From positions 1 through 9,976 of the forward strand of contig JAEZIE010000100.1 of assembly GCA_023416175.1 (NCBI GenBank): a stretch of 9,976 bases of DNA, given 5' to 3'. Shown here in pieces: positions 6,197 to 9,976 of the stretch. The number at the start of each line of letters is the position of its first letter. The stretch's first letter is position 1. The notes beneath the pieces were generated by a model. It was not told where the DNA came from. It searched no databases and saw only the letters and a program-made list of their open reading frames with translations. Both the position numbers and the translations under genes were made by a program. Source of the DNA: Bacillota bacterium. Lineage in GTDB: Bacteria > Bacillota > Clostridia > Christensenellales > CAG-138.

Positions 6197-7246
6197 TTAC
6201 TTCCGTTCCTCGTCCTTCTTGGGCGGGATAGCCTGGTAGCCGGACTGATACGGCGGCTGGGGCACACCCTGCGCATGGGCTTCGGCGCGCTTCCTCGCCA
6301 TCTTTTTGCTATGCCTGCGTACGAAGAATATGATAAGGAACACGATCAGCGCGACAAGTATCAGCGCGGGAGAAGCGGCGATGATGAACACCAACAGGTT
6401 TTCAAAGAATACGATTACGCCGCTCAGCGTGCTGTTGAACCCTTCGTTGATGCGGGTGCCGATGCTGTCGTCACTCGCCACGGCCATCGCGGGAGGAATT
6501 TCGTTGATATCGATGCTCACCGTAGAGAAGCTCACCAGATCGTCCCAGCGCTTAAGCTGCGTCGTCAGGTTTTCGATTTCATAGGTCAGCCTGGAAAGCT
6601 CGGTTTCAAGAGAAATGATATCCTCCATGGTTTCCGCCTTTCCCAGTAAGGCCAATATCCTATCCCGCTGGGTCTCGTAAATCTTCAGGCGGGATTCGGT
6701 ATCGAAGTATGCGGAGGTAATATCCTCGCCGCCGCTGTTTTCATGGGTCACAGTCGCCACGCCGCGTGCTTCGGCTAAGAAAGCCTCCATGCGCGCCTGC
6801 GGGATGCGCAGCGAAATATTTGCATACCTGCCGGGGTCGCCGTAGTTTTCGGGCTTGCGGCCAGTCACATAGGAGCTTGCGATGTATCCGCCCATGTCCA
6901 CGGCCTTTTGCTTGATGTAATTGAGGTCAATTTCAAACTCCCGGGTTTCAAGCCCCAGGCCTGCCGTCTTGATGATCTTGTGCCCGCCATAGTTCTGCTC
7001 CTCCATCTCGGCAGGAGCTTGCGTTGCGGCAGGCAAAGCACTTCCGCTGCCGCCGGCCCAGCCGCGTTCCTCGGCAGCTTTGTCCTTCATACCGCCATCT
7101 GCAGCAAACTCGGGCGCTTCAGCAGCCGGCGCGGGCATCGCCGGGGCTTGGGGAGCAGTAGATGACTCGTTTTTTGGCGCGGCGGCGCAACCTGCGCCGA
7201 AGAGCAGGACGGCAATGAGCAGTATAGCCAACCATCTTTTCTTCAT
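6197..7246 (-). CDS. DUF4349 domain-containing lipoprotein
   Basis: Cell-surface lipoprotein of the DUF4349 family; molecular function unknown. Of 349 residues, 1-19 are a signal peptide ending in the lipobox FGAGC with C20 as the lipidation site. Residues about 21-85 are a low-complexity Ala/Pro/Glu-rich spacer. About 88-250 form the DUF4349 domain (HKIIKTAGLGLET, then YIASSYVTGR and ISLRIPQARMEAFL), including a long charged helix, probably coiled coil, at about 184-232. A membrane helix spans about 284-309, followed by a basic cytoplasmic tail (RRHSKKMARKR) and a Pro/Gln-rich end. Anchoring by both lipid and helix is common in this family. GGAGGG lies 6 bases before the ATG. The strong terminator upstream separates it from the sortase gene, so it should have its own promoter within 7259-7352, where I could not pick a convincing -35/-10 pair. 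Confidence 0.9.
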   Translation of the reverse strand: MKKRWLAILLIAVLLFGAGCAAAPKNESSTAPQAPAMPAPAAEAPEFAADGGMKDKAAEERGWAGGSGSALPAATQAPAEMEEQNYGGHKIIKTAGLGLETREFEIDLNYIKQKAVDMGGYIASSYVTGRKPENYGDPGRYANISLRIPQARMEAFLAEARGVATVTHENSGGEDITSAYFDTESRLKIYETQRDRILALLGKAETMEDIISLETELSRLTYEIENLTTQLKRWDDLVSFSTVSIDINEIPPAMAVASDDSIGTRINEGFNSTLSGVIVFFENLLVFIIAASPALILVALIVFLIIFFVRRHSKKMARKRAEAHAQGVPQPPYQSGYQAIPPKKDEERK

Positions 7247-7352
7247 GTCGTTCCCTCCATATTTCTTGTTGTTCCTAACCTATAAACGCAGCATCGCCAC
7301 ATACGGTTTCATCGACGGTCAAATTTATGTATATTGGGAAGATAGGCTTTTT

Positions 7353-7392
7353 AAAAATAGAAAAACCGGCCGATCAAAAAATGACCGGCCGG
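7353..7392 (-). terminator. Rho-independent terminator of the sortase gene
   Basis: Reading leftward, CCGGCCGGTC pairs with GATCGGCCGG (10 pairs, one G-T) around the loop ATTTTTT, followed by TTTTTCTATTTTT. The stem spans 7366-7392 and begins 15 bases past the sortase stop codon. This is the strongest terminator in the window. Confidence 0.9.
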
Positions 7393-7407
7393 AACTGTGT
7401 AAAAGAC

Positions 7408-8337
7408 TTAACCCACAGCCTTGAGGAAGAAATACAGGCGGGACTGCGCTTCGCTGTAGTCATAATTATCACCGCAGGTGACCAGTGTCATGAGGATATC
7501 GTCGGCAGAAACGCTGACGTCCAGTTTCACCTCAGAGCGGCTCTTCTGCTTGGCAATCCACTCCTCAATCTCCTGCCTGTTGGAGCCATCTTTGGAACTC
7601 AGATGCTTGGTATTGTACTTAACGGTGCTGGAAGGCTCGCTGTCCTTAGTTTCATAGAGAGCAAACACTTCCCACTTGGACTGCGCTCCTTCATTCCACG
7701 CCTTATATCCGGGTAGCGTGATGGTAAAGGTACGGTTGGACTTGGTAGTCAAAGAGGACTTGTTGTCCTGCAGCTTATGCAACTCATGGAACATGTTGCC
7801 GGCCTGTCGCATGTTGTGGCCAGTAATGGTGATGTTACGCGTTACATCGCCATAGTAGGAGTAAATGGTGCCTGCGCCTGGGTTGCCGGTGCTGTTTTTG
7901 TAGATATCATGGTTGTTGTAGAAGAACTTGCCGGACTTATCGTAGAGTATGGGGTAATCGATATTCGTACCGGGAACCTTGATCCAGCCGACGACATCGC
8001 TGTTGATCTTCTTGGCCTCGCTATAGCTCTTGGGCGCGGGGCCGGAAGAGGGTGCGGGCGAAGCGGAAGCGCCGGGGGATACGGAAGCGCCGGGCGTCTG
8101 GCCTGGAGCAAGCGTCGCACTGGGGTCGGGCGTTACGCCCGGGGCCAACGTTGCATCGGGCACAACCGTTCCGTCCGGAGCAACCGTGAAGCCGGGTGCA
8201 GGCGTTTCACCCGGTGCAAGCGTTGCACCAGGGGTTGAATTGCCAAAATCGATGGCGTCGGTTTCCTCCGGCTTTGCGCAAGCCACAGCTGTTACGAGGA
8301 AGGATAGCAGCAGTAGCAAAGAAATTACTTTTTTCAT
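7408..8337 (-). CDS. Class B sortase with lipoprotein-type signal
   Basis: Extracytoplasmic cysteine transpeptidase that cuts a sorting motif in surface proteins and joins them to peptidoglycan or other acceptors. Of 309 residues, 1-19 are a signal peptide ending in VTAVAC, a plausible lipobox with C20. About 32-103 are a Pro/Gly/Thr/Ala-rich spacer. About 104-309 are the sortase barrel. Class B features are SDVVGWIKVPGTNIDYPI (113-130), catalytic H174 in ITGHNM, C288 in TLVTC and R300 in QSRLYFFL. The ATG at 8337 is preferred to one at 8385: it starts directly at a signal peptide, has AAGGGG upstream, and the 8385 ATG lies inside the predicted -10 box. No sorting-signal substrate is encoded in this window. 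The sortase call is very sure; whether C20 is lipidated or the segment is just a membrane anchor is open. Confidence 0.93.
   Translation of the reverse strand: MKKVISLLLLLSFLVTAVACAKPEETDAIDFGNSTPGATLAPGETPAPGFTVAPDGTVVPDATLAPGVTPDPSATLAPGQTPGASVSPGASASPAPSSGPAPKSYSEAKKINSDVVGWIKVPGTNIDYPILYDKSGKFFYNNHDIYKNSTGNPGAGTIYSYYGDVTRNITITGHNMRQAGNMFHELHKLQDNKSSLTTKSNRTFTITLPGYKAWNEGAQSKWEVFALYETKDSEPSSTVKYNTKHLSSKDGSNRQEIEEWIAKQKSRSEVKLDVSVSADDILMTLVTCGDNYDYSEAQSRLYFFLKAVG
8029..8244 (-). repeat. Degenerate repeats coding the sortase spacer
   Basis: This stretch encodes sortase residues about 32-103, almost entirely Pro, Gly, Thr, Ala, Ser, Val and Asp. The nine-residue unit ATLAPGxTP appears three times (residues 38-46, 62-70 and 74-82), with weaker versions such as FTVAPDGTV between them. 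Codons differ between copies, so this is an old or selected protein repeat, not a fresh DNA duplication. It probably spans part of the cell wall, holding the catalytic domain away from the membrane. Confidence 0.8.
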
Positions 8338-8383
8338 GTGTGAAACCCCTTCACTTATTTGGCGTATTGGATTTACCAGTTCC

Positions 8384-8411
8384 ATGATACCGCAATATGG
8401 CCCATTGGCAA
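8384..8411 (-). promoter_or_regulatory. Candidate sigma-A promoter of the sortase gene
   Basis: Reading leftward, TTGCCA (8406-8411) and TATCAT (8384-8389) each match 5 of 6 consensus positions and are 16 bases apart. The start would be near 8377, giving a leader of about 40 bases before the ATG at 8337. Confidence 0.6.
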
Positions 8412-8459
8412 AGTAAATAAACTGTTAACTCACCCTCCCAAAATCAGGGAACTACCGTG

Positions 8460-9976
8460 TTAGCGACGCGGCTTCATTGTGGGGAACAGCAGCACATCGC
8501 GGATGGAACTGGAATCGGTCAGCAGCATGACAAGACGGTCGATACCAACGCCGATACCTCCTGTAGGCGGCATGCCGTATTCGAGCGAGAGGCAGAAATC
8601 CTCATCGATCATCATGGCTTCGTCGTCTCCCTTTTCCCGTTCTGCAAGCTGCTGCATGAAGCGGCTGCGCTGGTCGATGGGATCGTTCAATTCCGAATAC
8701 GCGTTTGCGTACTCGCAAGCGTTGATAAAGAGTTCAAACCGCTCCGTCACAAACGGCAGCGAGGGTTTGCGCTTGGTAAGCGGAGAAACCTCCACGGGGT
8801 AGTCGAGAATAAAGGTAGGCTGTATCAGTTTTTCCTCTACGAAGGCTTCAAACGCTTCGTTTAGGAGCTTACCGCGCGTAATGGTCTTATCCGTAAAGTT
8901 CAGGCCAATGCTTTTCGCCAATGCACGCGCCTCCTCATCGGACTCGCAGGCATAGAAGTCCGCACCCGTATAGGTCTTTACGGCGTCATTCATCGTCAAA
9001 CGGCGGAAAGGGGGCGTCAGGTCGATCTCGGTGCCCTGGTAGATGATCTTCGTGGTCCCCAGCACCGTTTTTGCGCAGTGGGCAATGAGATCCTCCACCA
9101 GAGACATCATGCCGTTATAGTCCGTATAGGCCTGGTAAAGCTCCAGCGTGGTGAATTCGGGGTTGTGCTTATAATCCATCCCCTCATTGCGGAAGATGCG
9201 TCCGATCTCGTATACGCGCTCCAAGCCGCCCACAATGCATTGCTTCAATGGAAGCTCGGTGGCGATGCGCAGATACATGTCGATATCCAGCGTATTGTGG
9301 TGCGTAATAAAGGGGCGGGCGTTCGCGCCGCCGGGAATGGTATTGAGTACAGGCGTTTCCACTTCCAAAAAGCCCTGATCGTCCAGCCTGCGGCGGATAG
9401 CGGAAATGATGCCGCTGCGCTTTACAAACGTGTCGCGGACTTCGGGGTTGACAATGAGATCCACATACCGTTGGCGGTACCTTAACTCCGGGTCTTTGAG
9501 GCCGTGGAACTTTTCAGGCAGAGGCCTGAGTGACTTAGAAAGCAGCATGATGCTACCTGCATGCACGGAAATTTCTTCCGTGCGGGTCTTGAATACGGTG
9601 CCCTCAATGCCTAAAATATCCCCGATATCCATGGACTTAAAGTCCTGATACGCTTCCTCGCCGATATCGTCGCGGCGAGCATACACCTGGATGCCTCCCT
9701 GGGCGTCCAGCAGGTGCAAGAAGCTTGCCTTGCCCATGATGCGCTTGGACATCATACGCCCGGCAATGCGCACCGTCTGGCCTTCTAATGCTTCAAATCC
9801 ATTGAGAATTTCACGGCTGTGGTGCGTCTGTTCATAGGTCACGATGGTAAAGGGATCGTTGCCCGCAGCCTGCAGGGCTGTAAGCTTATCCCTTCTGATT
9901 TGGAGCAATTCGCTCAGTTCCTGCTGACTAAGCTCGTCCGGTATCTGGTCTGCCGAAACGGCAGGGTCAAACTGTT
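8460..9976 (-). CDS. lysS: Lysyl-tRNA synthetase, class II (start beyond window edge)
   Basis: Cytoplasmic enzyme that charges tRNA-Lys with lysine using ATP. The 504 visible residues run from the right edge to the stop, and the reading frame stays open to position 9976, so the start codon lies outside. A TTG inside the window (9908) falls within the conserved N-terminal helix (ELSELLQIRRDKL) and is not the start. The order is: N-terminal helix; OB-fold anticodon domain with VRIAGRMMSKR and FLHLLDAQGGIQVY; class II motif 1 region (FLEVETPVLN); GGANARPFITHHNTLD; motif 2 (RIFRNEGMDYKHNPEFTTLE); and motif 3 near the end (GIGVGIDRLVMLL). It ends in LFPTMKPRR. Family proteins are about 490-510 residues, so only a few residues should be missing. 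I see no convincing terminator between its stop and the sortase promoter, so some read-through is possible. Confidence 0.97.
   Translation of the reverse strand, partial: QFDPAVSADQIPDELSQQELSELLQIRRDKLTALQAAGNDPFTIVTYEQTHHSREILNGFEALEGQTVRIAGRMMSKRIMGKASFLHLLDAQGGIQVYARRDDIGEEAYQDFKSMDIGDILGIEGTVFKTRTEEISVHAGSIMLLSKSLRPLPEKFHGLKDPELRYRQRYVDLIVNPEVRDTFVKRSGIISAIRRRLDDQGFLEVETPVLNTIPGGANARPFITHHNTLDIDMYLRIATELPLKQCIVGGLERVYEIGRIFRNEGMDYKHNPEFTTLELYQAYTDYNGMMSLVEDLIAHCAKTVLGTTKIIYQGTEIDLTPPFRRLTMNDAVKTYTGADFYACESDEEARALAKSIGLNFTDKTITRGKLLNEAFEAFVEEKLIQPTFILDYPVEVSPLTKRKPSLPFVTERFELFINACEYANAYSELNDPIDQRSRFMQQLAEREKGDDEAMMIDEDFCLSLEYGMPPTGGIGVGIDRLVMLLTDSSSIRDVLLFPTMKPRR

Noticed and set aside
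6185..6649. Open frame of 154 codons antisense to the DUF4349 gene
   Set aside because: It overlaps well-supported coding sequence, including the C-terminal membrane helix. It has no family features and begins within the intergenic hairpin region.
8029..8244. Spacer repeats considered as a CRISPR-like or tandem DNA array
   Set aside because: The units are in frame and degenerate at DNA level, and make a Pro/Gly/Thr-rich protein linker. There are no conserved DNA repeats with unique spacers.
8285..8292. A third ACAGCTGT copy, suggestive of another operator
   Set aside because: It lies inside the signal-peptide codons of the sortase gene, is single and has no adjacent promoter. One chance occurrence of an 8-mer in 10 kb is not surprising.
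9906..9908. TTG as the lysS start codon
   Set aside because: The reading frame continues upstream to the window edge with residues typical of the LysS N-terminal helix, so the gene is partial.

Overview
The window comes from a Gram-positive-type bacterium, most likely a clostridial member of the Bacillota with moderate GC. The evidence is a NiaR-type (HTH plus 3H) niacin repressor heading nadABC, a class B sortase, lipobox-bearing surface proteins, strong purine-rich ribosome binding sites and textbook sigma-A promoters. A Christensenellales-like origin is possible but cannot be decided from this sequence. I see no insertion sequence, phage gene, CRISPR array, tRNA or rRNA.

Left part (1-5072): a Cof-type HAD phosphatase, cut off at the window start, points left. 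Divergent from it is a rightward operon niaR-nadA-nadB-nadC. NadB oxidises L-aspartate to iminoaspartate, NadA condenses this with dihydroxyacetone phosphate to quinolinate, and NadC converts quinolinate to nicotinate mononucleotide. Together they form the complete de novo branch to the NAD precursor. NiaR should shut the operon down when niacin is available. A duplicated ACAGCTGT motif sits against the -35 box of the niaR promoter and is the best candidate operator. The operon ends in three consecutive hairpins, the third followed by a T-run, and a further terminator-like hairpin follows.

Middle (5094-6184): a monocistronic rightward gene with its own promoter encodes a membrane-anchored or exported metallo-beta-lactamase-fold hydrolase like the ComEC C-terminal domain. 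It converges on the leftward genes across a compact GC-rich hairpin.

Right part (6197-9976), all leftward: a DUF4349 lipoprotein with a C-terminal membrane helix; a class B sortase with a lipoprotein-like signal and a Pro/Thr/Ala/Gly-rich spacer; and lysS (lysyl-tRNA synthetase), whose start lies just beyond the right edge. A strong terminator separates the sortase from the DUF4349 gene.

The window is mostly well-understood chromosome. The items most worth a second look are the duplicated operator, the hairpin array after nadC and the lipobox-bearing sortase. I do not see evidence for a wholly new system.
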